From assembly GCF_900128505.1 (NCBI RefSeq), contig NZ_LT669940.1:168488-232487 (forward strand): a stretch of 64,000 bases of DNA, in the 5' to 3' direction. Within the stretch, counting starts at the first letter, position 1, and the number at the start of each line of letters is the position of its first letter. Position numbers and translations under genes: made by a program. The notes beneath the pieces are model-generated. The model saw nothing but the letters and a program-made list of their open reading frames with translations, was not told the DNA's origin and did not search any database. This document shows positions 27,283 to 36,022 of the stretch, piece by piece. This stretch comes from Parabacteroides timonensis. Its GTDB lineage: Bacteria > Bacteroidota > Bacteroidia > Bacteroidales > Tannerellaceae.

Positions 27283-28611
27283 CTACATGTCATCCATGCT
27301 GAAAATTTTTGTTTCAATTTTGTATTTAGAGAGCACTTTGTTTCTGATTATTTCTATCTTCTTGTTGAATTCGTCCGGATTAAAGTTCTTACGCTGCCGT
27401 TTTACTTCGGCAACTAATGCAGATTTGTCATCGATATGAATTCCTACGATGTCAATCTCGCATGGCTCCTGTCCTTTTTTGACCTGCCACCATGAACCGA
27501 TATTGCTGTATTGTTTACTTTCAGCCATTTTTTGGCGGAAGTACATTTCAAGCGTCAATCCTGAATAAGTAGGATAATCTTTTTTGATGATTTCCCCCAA
27601 CTGTTCCAGATTATCACTTTCGATGAGATAATGGTATTTGATGAAGTACCGGAACCAAAATCGCAGGAATAGGTCGGTTATCACAAAACGGATGGTTTGT
27701 GTCCCCTCTTTAGCAAAAATTGGTCGTTTCTTTGCAATTAACTCATAATCTTCTTCCAATCTCCTGAGATGCCCGGCTATGCTTGTTTCCCCCATGTTCT
27801 TTTCAATTTCCGGATACGTATTTCGCCCGTTGGCAATATCCGACAGAATAGCGAAATAATTACCATACTTCTTCCCGAATTCCTGTATTAGCAGTGCTTT
27901 ACCTTCATTTAGGAATGGTGAGTCGGGTTGTACGATGTAATTGATCATACTGTCAAGGTCGGTACATCCTTTTTGCATGAAAAGATCGATATATTTAGGT
28001 ACTCCTCCGGTGAAAGTGTAGAGGGCCAATAGATCTTCCGGCGTATAGTCTGGCTTGTAGTCTGATAGAATTTCTTTTAATACAGTGGTCGTAAACGGCT
28101 TTATCTTCATAATACTGTCACAGCGACCATATAACGGTTCTCTGGCATTTTGGAATATCTGAATCATGAGGGTGTAGACAGATCCGCTTGTAATCAGGTT
28201 GACGTGTGTCGTATCCTTGTATCTGTCCCAAATATCCTGCATTTGGCTGTATATGGACGGATTAATATAGAAAAATTCCTGAAATTCGTCTATCACCAGA
28301 TTATAAGATCTATTTCGACCAATCCCCATCAGCATTTCGAATAATCCGGCAAAAGAGGATATTTCCTGCGGTATGTAGGTATCCAGTTCTTTACCGGCTA
28401 TTTGGGCAAATTGGCTGCAAAGTTGTGCTTCATTGCTTCGTCCGACAAATAAATAGACTGTTGGTGTATCCTCACAACTTTTCAATATAAGTTTGGTCTT
28501 TCCGATACGTCTGCGTCCTGTCAATACGGTCATTTGTGAGTGGTCGCTAAAGGCAACCTTCTGTGTCTCATTTAATAACTTTAATTCTGTCTCACGATTA
28601 TAAAACTTCAT
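27283..28611 (-). CDS. AAA ATPase with winged helix and PD-(D/E)xK-like C terminus
   Basis: The ATG at 28611 gives 442 residues; upstream in-frame starts are TTG only. Walker A is GRRRIGKT (32-39) and Walker B LVIDE (105-109). A winged helix follows (TYPEIEKNMGETSIAGHLRRLEEDYEL), then a DUF234-type C terminus with EIDIVGIHIDDKSALVAEVK, a nuclease-like D...ExK motif. It belongs to the archaeal-type ATPase family (PF01637), not to the family of the ATPase at 25369. Two long palindromes flank its promoter. Function unknown. Confidence 0.8.
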   Translation of the reverse strand: MKFYNRETELKLLNETQKVAFSDHSQMTVLTGRRRIGKTKLILKSCEDTPTVYLFVGRSNEAQLCSQFAQIAGKELDTYIPQEISSFAGLFEMLMGIGRNRSYNLVIDEFQEFFYINPSIYSQMQDIWDRYKDTTHVNLITSGSVYTLMIQIFQNAREPLYGRCDSIMKIKPFTTTVLKEILSDYKPDYTPEDLLALYTFTGGVPKYIDLFMQKGCTDLDSMINYIVQPDSPFLNEGKALLIQEFGKKYGNYFAILSDIANGRNTYPEIEKNMGETSIAGHLRRLEEDYELIAKKRPIFAKEGTQTIRFVITDLFLRFWFRYFIKYHYLIESDNLEQLGEIIKKDYPTYSGLTLEMYFRQKMAESKQYSNIGSWWQVKKGQEPCEIDIVGIHIDDKSALVAEVKRQRKNFNPDEFNKKIEIIRNKVLSKYKIETKIFSMDDM

Positions 28612-28638
28612 ATCCAGCAAGTTAAGTTTATTTTCCTG

Positions 28639-28742
28639 AAATTATACGGCTGTAAGTTTTACCGTCGTATAATTTTGTAAAGATAGGACTTTTTCTTGCG
28701 TAATCAAATTATACAGCCGTAAGTTTTACCGCTGTATAATTT
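28639..28742 (-). promoter_or_regulatory. Promoter between two 37-bp palindromes
   Basis: Palindromes occupy 28639-28675 (arms AAATTATACG/CGTATAATTT) and 28706-28742 (arms AAATTATACAGC/GCTGTATAATTT), both with the centre GTAAGTTTTAC. Between them on the minus strand, TTTG (28708-28705), a 19-nt spacer and TATCTTTA (28685-28678) form the promoter of the ATPase gene. The near-identical copies on either side suggest a dedicated operator pair. Confidence 0.65.
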
Positions 28743-28793
28743 GGCTGGCATTAATCGTATCATATACAAAGCAAACAGGTGTTTTTTATAAAC

Positions 28794-28836
28794 AAGTCCC
28801 AGGTTTTAGCTTGGGACTGATCTGTTTATTCGATAA
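28794..28836 (-). repeat. Remnant copy of HU-gene tail and terminator
   Basis: These 43 nt match 26657-26699 (last HU codons, stop and terminator stem) at 41 positions, without any HU gene attached. The T run is interrupted. It indicates a former HU gene copy upstream of this ATPase gene. Confidence 0.75.
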
Positions 28837-28901
28837 TCCTAAAGGCGTGTAGATAATCCCTTGAGATTCGATCTTCTTTTTCTTATATGTCTTTGTCCGG
28901 A

Positions 28902-29912
28902 TCAGAATAGCCCCGGAAGAGGACGGGATAAATCGGTATTTAGCAAGATCGCTTTTTCGGTAGCTGAAAAATGATTTGAAGTATCTGGTTTATTAAAGTA
29001 ACAAAGCGTTTCCGATACTATTTGGTGCTGTTCATCCAGTAATATTCCGGTTATCAGTCCCTGATGGTGATGTGAGAGCTTAATGAGACCTTCTTTGTTT
29101 TGGTGGGTGACGGTTTGTTGCAGGCAAATTTCTCCCCCATGAAAAAGTATGAACTGGTAGGCTGTCTGGTTTTCCGGTGTGAATAGAATATTATAATGCA
29201 GCTGTGCGTTGTTCAGATTCAGTTGCAAAGCAGGTTTACTACTTGCTGGCGGACAAGGATATGACTGATCTCCAACTTGTATGAAATAGTGTGACGATTT
29301 TTCAGGGATGAAAGAAAAGCGTCCGATTCCATGCTTATCTGTCTGTAAGGCAGAATACACTGTGTCGCCCGAGTTACGGCATAATGCTACGGTTGTCTCA
29401 ACAGGAAATCCTTTTTGGTCGACGATCTCAAAGGCTACATTCTGTAATGCACCGGTCGTGAGGTGTCCTCCTTCCGGGTAGAAGTGAACTTGTTCTGTCT
29501 TATTGCCGGAAGAACGGATTACGACCTTACAGCCCACAGGTATGACAAGGGTCGTGAAAGCGGTAGGCGAGTAATTGCACATTAATCTGGTATATGCCCG
29601 AATATAATAGTCGTTCGGGGATATATCCGGATCCAGAGGTATCCGGCTTGTGAAACGAGCAGAGTCACAGACTAGCTTCTGTCTGGTTAACACGGAATCA
29701 TTCCTGCCGAGTAGTTCCACATAGGCATAATTGCTGTAAAGGGATTGTTGCAATGTATTTGCTTCGAGTAGTATACCCGACAAACAGATTGTATCTCCCG
29801 GATTATATTGTGTTTTGTCAGTGGATAATAAAATCTTTTCGCTTCGTAGTTCGGCCGACGAAGCGAAAAGGTAGGGAATATTCAACAGTATGAAAAAAAT
29901 GAAATACCTCAT
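28902..29912 (-). CDS. Secreted MG2-like domain protein, short
   Basis: The 336-residue protein has a signal peptide (MRYFIFFILLNIPYLFASSA) and an N-terminal MG2-like domain (LLSTDKTQYNPGDTICLSGIL, YYIRAYTRLMCNY) followed by carboxypeptidase-regulatory-like strands (VHFYPEGGHLTTGALQNVAFEIVDQKGFPV). Relatives are usually much longer, with extra C-terminal domains; here the frame ends at LLNTDLSRPLPGLF, next to the HU-tail remnant. It may be truncated by the rearrangement there. Role unknown; relatives often accompany TonB-dependent systems. Confidence 0.6.
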   Translation of the reverse strand: MRYFIFFILLNIPYLFASSAELRSEKILLSTDKTQYNPGDTICLSGILLEANTLQQSLYSNYAYVELLGRNDSVLTRQKLVCDSARFTSRIPLDPDISPNDYYIRAYTRLMCNYSPTAFTTLVIPVGCKVVIRSSGNKTEQVHFYPEGGHLTTGALQNVAFEIVDQKGFPVETTVALCRNSGDTVYSALQTDKHGIGRFSFIPEKSSHYFIQVGDQSYPCPPASSKPALQLNLNNAQLHYNILFTPENQTAYQFILFHGGEICLQQTVTHQNKEGLIKLSHHHQGLITGILLDEQHQIVSETLCYFNKPDTSNHFSATEKAILLNTDLSRPLPGLF

Positions 29913-29965
29913 TCTGTCTATGATCCTGTGACATTTAATTCAACAATATTTGAATTTGTTATAAA

Positions 29966-29973
29966 CAAATATA
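29966..29973 (-). promoter_or_regulatory. Possible -7 box for MG2-like gene
   Basis: Minus-strand TATATTTG matches the TAnnTTTG consensus, about 54 nt before the start at 29912. No clear -33 element is seen. Confidence 0.4.
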
Positions 29974-30049
29974 GTGAAATATATGGATGTATAGGTACTG
30001 ATCCCCGGAAAATCGGTTGTTTTCGGTGAAATTATCTCTTGATATTATA

Positions 30050-32134
30050 TTAATTACAGTTATACAAATCTATCCCATACCAGTTTCTGAACTTGGGTTG
30101 ATAGAACATGTTGAACAGGCGTTCGTCGCTCATCTCTTTTTCTTCCGGCAGTTCGGTAGATAACAGATCCTTTTGGAAAGCTCCGTATAGCAATAGGCGG
30201 TATTTATTGTCATCGCCCAGCAGGTGCCAGGGAGTAGCAAGGTTAGGGAGGTCTTCTACTGCTTTCCGAAGATACTTTTCAGCCACAGATTGGTTACCGC
30301 ACCACCAGGCGATATAACCCAAACGCGCATAATCAGTAGGGCTGTCTTCCGGAGACGGTGTTAAGGCTGATAAATGTTGCTGTAAGGTGTTATAAAATAC
30401 CGGATCATTTTGTCTCAAAAGGCGAATTCGTTTGCCGGTCAATAGGCGGGGGGTATAACGGATGGCATTTACCAATGGCTGCAAAGCGGCCTCTTTCTCT
30501 CCTTGTTGGTACAAGATATTCGACAAGGCAGAGAGGTAGAGTGAGTTTTTAGGATAATCAGTAGCCAGTTCTTCTATTATCTGCCGGGCTTTCCCCGATG
30601 CTTTATTATCTATGTAGAGACGTGCTTGCAGATAACGGATTTGTATGTCTTCCGGTTGTTGCAGCCGGGCTTTCTGCAAGACCTCTTCTGCCACTTGTTG
30701 ATATTGGGGATTTGCTGTTTTATGGTAATATTGCATATACAGTAGTCCACGGTTGATCAGGTTGGGCGTTAGTTCCTTTGTCTGTTCCATCAGGCGGATA
30801 GCCTCTGTGAACTGCCCTTTTTTCCAGGCTATTATGCTTTGTTGCTGGTATGATTTATCCTGATTTTGTATAAGGTTAAATATAAGCCAATTTAGATAAC
30901 AGAATGTTATAATGCAGGGGATTACATAGGTAGAGGTATATTGTTTACTGTCCCTTTCATCTAAAGTGAGTTCTTTTTTTTGCAAAAAAGCTAGTAATAT
31001 GTATATCATAAGCAATGCAAAAGGAGTATGGAATAACGTAGCCTGTGTCATTTCTTTAGCGGTTAATGCTAGGAAAAGGCAACCTATTTTATAATTTTCG
31101 GGTTGTTCTTGATGTTTTATAATTTTTCGACAGATAGCTAGAGCTAATAGTAAATAAAATAAGCTACCAATGATACCTTTTTCTATCAATAGCTGTATGA
31201 TAATATTAGGCGAAATTGAAGTCTTTGAATACGTACTATCCTGGTTAAGTGCTCGATCAACAGCAAAAATATAGTTTCTGTTTCCGTATCCGAGTAGTGG
31301 CTGTTTCTGAAAAATATCCCAACTAGCTTGTGTTGCGGTAATACGTCCTTCTGTACTCCGTTGTTGTGATGTGGTATGATTCATTAGTACAGTAGTTCTC
31401 ATTTCGTTAGGAAAGAAAATGCCTGTTAAAATGATAGCTGTAATACAGATTACAAGCAAAAACCATTTTTCGTGTTTGGGTTTTACAAGTAACAACCAAC
31501 TTATAATATAAACGGCTAATGCAATATAGGCACCTCGAGAGAAAGAAAAAAGTATTGCAATGACTATCAGGAAAATAAACCATCCCGAATAACGATGCGC
31601 AATGCACATCCAGCTTAACATTACAAGTAATACTTCTACCCATATATTAGTAATGTAACCTAATGGGTGAAAGAGAAAGCGGAAGTGATATATGTCCTGA
31701 AAACCAACTCCTAAAATGGATTGTCGAAACAAAAAAAAAGAACATAGCGAAAGGATAAGGGAGATACCAATAGGTAAATAGCTACTTTGCAAAACAATTC
31801 GTGTCGCATGCTTCGATGTAAAGAGTTTTCGTGATACGAAATAGGTTGTACAACAAAGCATAGATAAAAGTGTGCCATGGATAGCCGGAACTAGACAATG
31901 TGCATATAAGCAGGTTATAATATCATAGACTGTTATTAGACAGATGTATAGATCTATTACTGTCCATTGCCGTAAAGGAAGCGGATGTATTATCAACACA
32001 CTACCCAAAAGTAATAATAAGCAAAGCTGATAGCTGTCCTCTATCTGAAACAAGAGAGTTGTTATTACTGCTACAAGTAAAATCGCTACGCCAGTAAATT
32101 TCTTATCTGGAAAAATAGACTTATTTTTTGACAT
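30050..32134 (-). CDS. O-antigen ligase-like/TPR membrane protein of RiPP cluster
   Basis: This 694-residue protein has about twelve membrane helices (to about 420), including the Wzy_C-type segment WDIFQKQPLLGYGNRNYIF. A long TPR-rich tail (about 430-690) follows, e.g. QIIEELATDYPKNSLYLSALSNILYQ. It overlaps the M50-type gene by 14 nt and is last in the RiPP operon. It is a distant homologue of the proteins at 1063 and 12201; two of the three lie with peptide genes. Molecular function is not established. Confidence 0.7.
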   Translation of the reverse strand: MSKNKSIFPDKKFTGVAILLVAVITTLLFQIEDSYQLCLLLLLGSVLIIHPLPLRQWTVIDLYICLITVYDIITCLYAHCLVPAIHGTLLSMLCCTTYFVSRKLFTSKHATRIVLQSSYLPIGISLILSLCSFFLFRQSILGVGFQDIYHFRFLFHPLGYITNIWVEVLLVMLSWMCIAHRYSGWFIFLIVIAILFSFSRGAYIALAVYIISWLLLVKPKHEKWFLLVICITAIILTGIFFPNEMRTTVLMNHTTSQQRSTEGRITATQASWDIFQKQPLLGYGNRNYIFAVDRALNQDSTYSKTSISPNIIIQLLIEKGIIGSLFYLLLALAICRKIIKHQEQPENYKIGCLFLALTAKEMTQATLFHTPFALLMIYILLAFLQKKELTLDERDSKQYTSTYVIPCIITFCYLNWLIFNLIQNQDKSYQQQSIIAWKKGQFTEAIRLMEQTKELTPNLINRGLLYMQYYHKTANPQYQQVAEEVLQKARLQQPEDIQIRYLQARLYIDNKASGKARQIIEELATDYPKNSLYLSALSNILYQQGEKEAALQPLVNAIRYTPRLLTGKRIRLLRQNDPVFYNTLQQHLSALTPSPEDSPTDYARLGYIAWWCGNQSVAEKYLRKAVEDLPNLATPWHLLGDDNKYRLLLYGAFQKDLLSTELPEEKEMSDERLFNMFYQPKFRNWYGIDLYNCN

Positions 32135-33308
32135 GTTTCTTTATCAGTGGATTGATAACTTTCCATAATAAAAAACCTAGTAATCCTAGAAAGAGCATTT
32201 GTGTACCAATATTTCTCAGAAGAACAAATGGTGGTGTTATGTTATTGGACAAGTAGAGGATCAACTCGTTTATCTCATCGGGGAAGCTACTAACAAATCG
32301 GTATAGGAATTTGGGAATTATATAGAAGAAATAGAATCCCATGAATAGATTTACTACAATGGAGTATACCAATAAACCATATTTCTCAGTAGAACGCATT
32401 TGTAATAGATAAGGGACTTTATGTATTGGCAATTTGTGTAAATAGCTATACCAATATCTTAATAGTTCTTTCGAACGAGAACGCAGGTTAGGAACTCCCA
32501 ATAAATCTGAAGCAATCCAATAACCGTCGAACTTGAAAAAAGGATTCAGTGTCATCAAGAAACCGAGATTCATAATCAAGATAAGATAGCGTAAAATATC
32601 ATTATTTGTCAACAAAAAAACTATCAGCATAAGAATCAGCCAATAGCACTGGAAGTATACACCTGCAATATTTACTATGCAACGTTGTCTTCGATCGAGT
32701 TTCCATACTTCGGTCACTTCGGTATATAGGACTGGGAAGTTCAGGTATAGTCCAAATCCAATGCAACCATGGTGTATACCAAAGTATTTACAAGCAGAAG
32801 CATGCCCCAATTCATGGAAAAAGGAAGAGGTGAGCATAAATATGAATAATCCTACTACCATATATATATTTACTTTGTTATTGAATAGCAACAGGTCGTT
32901 GGTTGTCAAAAAAAAGTAGACATCTAGTACCGCGGTGATTATTAGAACTATTGCCATATATACTTTGTTGAATAAAAAACTGAATGTGTCTGAGAATTTG
33001 TCGATAGACGCTGGACTGAACAATTCCTTTTCGTAGAGAAAAGTGAGTTTCTTTTTGGGGGCAGCAAAAACAGGCTTGATAAACTTGCTGATAATCCGCT
33101 CCACTTGTTCTTGAGTATATTTCCCCTTTTTTCGGTTGATATAAGAAGTGATAGCTTCCTCTTCTGACTGTTTTTCCTGTAATTCTTTTACTAATTCCAC
33201 AATGGGAAAGTTTGCTTCATAATATTGTCCATTATAGGATAATAAATAATGCTTGTTTTTCGTAGAAGATGCAAGAGGATGAATAATAATGTTACTATAG
33301 TCGTTCAT
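32121..33308 (-). CDS. M50-type membrane zinc metalloprotease with RRE-like N terminus
   Basis: The 395-residue protein carries HELGH at 165-169 and NPFFKFDGYW at 255-264, the metal site of the site-2-protease/M50 family, within about six to eight membrane helices. The first 80 residues (HYLLSYNGQYYEANFPIVELVKELQ to IISKFIKP) look like a PqqD/RRE-type peptide-recognition domain. Such 'peptide zinc metalloproteases' accompany RiPP export and maturation. It starts 1 nt after the TonB-type receptor gene and overlaps the ligase-like gene. A role in cutting or exporting the precursor at 35789 is likely but inferred. Confidence 0.75.
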   Translation of the reverse strand: MNDYSNIIIHPLASSTKNKHYLLSYNGQYYEANFPIVELVKELQEKQSEEEAITSYINRKKGKYTQEQVERIISKFIKPVFAAPKKKLTFLYEKELFSPASIDKFSDTFSFLFNKVYMAIVLIITAVLDVYFFLTTNDLLLFNNKVNIYMVVGLFIFMLTSSFFHELGHASACKYFGIHHGCIGFGLYLNFPVLYTEVTEVWKLDRRQRCIVNIAGVYFQCYWLILMLIVFLLTNNDILRYLILIMNLGFLMTLNPFFKFDGYWIASDLLGVPNLRSRSKELLRYWYSYLHKLPIHKVPYLLQMRSTEKYGLLVYSIVVNLFMGFYFFYIIPKFLYRFVSSFPDEINELILYLSNNITPPFVLLRNIGTQMLFLGLLGFLLWKVINPLIKKHVKK

Positions 33309-33309
33309 A

Positions 33310-35601
33310 TTATTTTACTTTTAAAATGGCACTATTAATATTTTTATCCATATTATTAGATTCACGAGATATTTTCTTCCCAAAATCAAAAGTATAAGCA
33401 ATTTTCACATATCCTGTTTGTTGATAAATACGGCTAGTTTGCATTTGATTATATTTATATACTCCATAGTTACCATATTCCCGGTAATAAATATGTTTTG
33501 TAAACGGGTTTTCTGTACCTATTTCTGCCATCCAGTTATTTTGATTGTAACGAATCGAAAGTCCATAAATTCCAGGAGATTTTATAAAAGCAAGAGTTGT
33601 ATTATTTAAAATTCTTTCTGGTGTTTTTGCATATACATTGATTGTGAATGATTTCAGAAAGTAATTTATATCTGTTGAAAATATAAAATTATTCTCCCTA
33701 AATTTTGATTCTCCTGGAATATTCATGTATTTGTATATTAAATTAATGTTTGCACGTAGGTTCTCAGAAATTCGGTAAGATGCCAGTAATTCAGCTTTTA
33801 ATTTGTGAAAAGAGGAATTAGAGCGATAACTGGTAACCAATTTATTACTTTCAATATAAAAATCAGAGCAGATATTATTGGAATAAATGAAATACCCCAA
33901 ATTGAACTGTAAGTTCACTGGTTTTATTTGAGCATTATAAGTTAATAAATATTCATATAACTTCGTATTATCTAAATTGGGATTTCCTCTCTTGATCTGA
34001 AGAAAGTCAATAGTTTGATCCATCGTGTTTAGATGGCTAAGTTCTACTTGGTCGTTTCCCATTGCGAAAGCGACAACTATTTGATGTCTTGGATTGATAC
34101 GATAACGAATCCATGAGTTAGTCCTGAACGTATGGAAACGATGGAGTTCATCTCCATGTAACTTATACTTTAGTAGAGAGCCTCCAGGAGAGAATGTGAA
34201 TGTAAAATTTTTGCCGATATCCTGTGAATAATTCAGAAAAAGGAGAGTTTCTCCCTGCCACAAATGTTGCCATGAAGTATAATCTCCACTATATGAGGAA
34301 GAGGTAATGTTATGGTGATGTTGAATATTACCTCCAAACGAATTATTATGTTTTAGTTGAATGTTGTAGATACCAATTGCACTGAATGAATATAAGTTTT
34401 CATTTACATTTGTAATAGACAGTTGTTTGCCCTCTGTATAATCTCTGCTATAAGTATTCTGAGTATATGAACTGTTCAGTAAAACATGTATTCGCTGATT
34501 TTCCTTTGGATGGAAGACCCCGTCCAAGCTTATAGCAGGCTTCAAGCTCTGTTGGTCTATTTTTTCATATGACTGTATGTTTTGATCTTTATACCCAGAA
34601 TAACAGACGCTTTCATTTCTGTCATTGTCCGGTGTTATGTTACGAACGAAAGAAATGAACCCGAATAAGTTCCGTTTTTTGGTATTGTTACTTATTTTGA
34701 ATTGGGCATATTGTTGATTGTTACTAAAATTTGCATTATTATTGGTTCGATTTCGTTTTATTGTATAATCAGGAAAAAAGATTTCCTCTTTTTTATCTTG
34801 AGCTATTCCATCATATTTTTTCATATTGTAACCACTGAAAAAAGTATAGTTGGTATTATTATGTGCTATTTTAGTTCCTATATCATACTTTCCGGCCAGA
34901 TAGCCTATATTTTGTTCTCCATCCAAAGATATATACCCTCCAGTTCTGTATTCTTTGGTTATATAGTTTATAGAAGCCTTATCTCCTAGATATTTACCCG
35001 TAGGCTTATCATAATATTCTACTTTTTCAATGTCTTTTGGGCGTAAATTTTGAACTTCCCGAAAGTCTGCTCTCACTCCGTTTATATAAATGGTTGCTGC
35101 CCCTTGTGAAGTAGATACTGTTCCTTCGCGACGATTGACGGTAATGCCTGGTATCATAAGATTATACAATAGATCATATCCAGAATAGGCATGCTTTATT
35201 TGTATTTTCTCTGGTATGACAAGCAGGTGATCTTTTTTGTAGATAGAGGAATTACCCTTAATCTCAACCGCATCTAATAAGATATTGTCTGCTTTTAAAA
35301 TAATCAGTGGCAATGTTTGAACTTTTTCTACCATCTCAAAATTCAAATATTTATTGATATAACCGATGCAACTAATAGCTAGAATATACTTTCCTTTTTC
35401 TATGTTATTAAATAAGAACAAACCCTTATCGTCTGTTGTCGCTCCATTAACAAATGCTGAATCCATTGTAAGAATTCTTATAGTCACAGAAGAAACTCCT
35501 TTATTAAATTCATCTTGAATGATTCCTTTCAAGATATTTTGGGCTTGTATTAGGGGGGCGAAAAAACAAAATATGAATGTTAATAAAAATAGCTTTTTCA
35601 T
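33310..35601 (-). CDS. TonB-dependent receptor-like outer-membrane beta-barrel protein
   Basis: The 763-residue protein has a signal peptide, a carboxypeptidase-regulatory-like domain (ILKGIIQDEFNKGVSSVTIRI), a plug-like segment (AATIYINGVRADFREVQNLRPKDIEKVEYY) and a large beta-barrel with alternating aromatic strands. It lies between the RiPP precursor and the M50 gene in one operon. It may carry the mature peptide across the outer membrane or take up a ligand; direction cannot be told. Confidence 0.75.
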   Translation of the reverse strand: MKKLFLLTFIFCFFAPLIQAQNILKGIIQDEFNKGVSSVTIRILTMDSAFVNGATTDDKGLFLFNNIEKGKYILAISCIGYINKYLNFEMVEKVQTLPLIILKADNILLDAVEIKGNSSIYKKDHLLVIPEKIQIKHAYSGYDLLYNLMIPGITVNRREGTVSTSQGAATIYINGVRADFREVQNLRPKDIEKVEYYDKPTGKYLGDKASINYITKEYRTGGYISLDGEQNIGYLAGKYDIGTKIAHNNTNYTFFSGYNMKKYDGIAQDKKEEIFFPDYTIKRNRTNNNANFSNNQQYAQFKISNNTKKRNLFGFISFVRNITPDNDRNESVCYSGYKDQNIQSYEKIDQQSLKPAISLDGVFHPKENQRIHVLLNSSYTQNTYSRDYTEGKQLSITNVNENLYSFSAIGIYNIQLKHNNSFGGNIQHHHNITSSSYSGDYTSWQHLWQGETLLFLNYSQDIGKNFTFTFSPGGSLLKYKLHGDELHRFHTFRTNSWIRYRINPRHQIVVAFAMGNDQVELSHLNTMDQTIDFLQIKRGNPNLDNTKLYEYLLTYNAQIKPVNLQFNLGYFIYSNNICSDFYIESNKLVTSYRSNSSFHKLKAELLASYRISENLRANINLIYKYMNIPGESKFRENNFIFSTDINYFLKSFTINVYAKTPERILNNTTLAFIKSPGIYGLSIRYNQNNWMAEIGTENPFTKHIYYREYGNYGVYKYNQMQTSRIYQQTGYVKIAYTFDFGKKISRESNNMDKNINSAILKVK

Positions 35602-35686
35602 GAGATGAGATTCTATTATGTATTTATATGGATTGCTCTATTTTTAGAAACGAATGCTTCATAGTAAAAGTTGCATCAAAAAGATT

Positions 35687-35753
35687 CACCTCATAAATAG
35701 AAACAAAATCTTCAGAATCAAAAAAAGATTTGTGTGGTCATATTTATGAGGTG
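35687..35753 (-). terminator. Hairpin after the RiPP precursor gene
   Basis: CACCTCATAAATA (35687-35699) and TATTTATGAGGTG (35741-35753) form a perfect 13-bp stem with a 41-nt loop between the precursor gene and the downstream receptor gene. On the minus strand it is followed by AATCTTTTTG. It probably acts as a partial terminator or RNA stabiliser that raises precursor expression over the downstream genes. Confidence 0.55.
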
Positions 35754-35788
35754 TTTTGTTAATGTTACATCTTTATACACTAAACATA

Positions 35789-36004
35789 TTAATGTATATT
35801 ACAGTCCATACCAGCCTCACAATGAATACATTCAGATGAACTAAGGTTTGTTAATGACATATCTCCCGAAGAAGCCATATCCAATAAACCTCCTACAGCC
35901 AACGGATCAGTTTCTAAACGCTGTTCCAATTCTTGCAAGCTAAACTCAGTTAATTCTGAATTTAGAGAAACAAGTTCTTTTTTTTCTAAATCCTCTTTTT
36001 TCAT
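35789..36004 (-). CDS. RiPP precursor peptide (radical SAM target)
   Basis: This 71-residue peptide has a charged helical leader (FSLQELEQRLETDPLAVGGL, residues 21-40) with Gly-Gly at 38-39 and a short core rich in Ser and Cys: SSSECIHCEAGMDCNIH with Cys59, Cys62 and Cys68. Leader style and position, 18 nt after a radical SAM/SPASM gene, match Bacteroidales 'GG' natural product precursors. The core probably receives a radical-SAM-installed crosslink (for example thioether), is cleaved near GG, and is exported. Product structure is unknown. Confidence 0.8.
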   Translation of the reverse strand: MKKEDLEKKELVSLNSELTEFSLQELEQRLETDPLAVGGLLDMASSGDMSLTNLSSSECIHCEAGMDCNIH

Positions 36005-36022
36005 GATTTGAAAATTAAATGA

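Noticed and set aside
23855..28742. Palindromes as insertion-sequence ends
   Set aside because: No transposase gene or target duplication is seen, and the palindromes sit at promoters with regular spacing.
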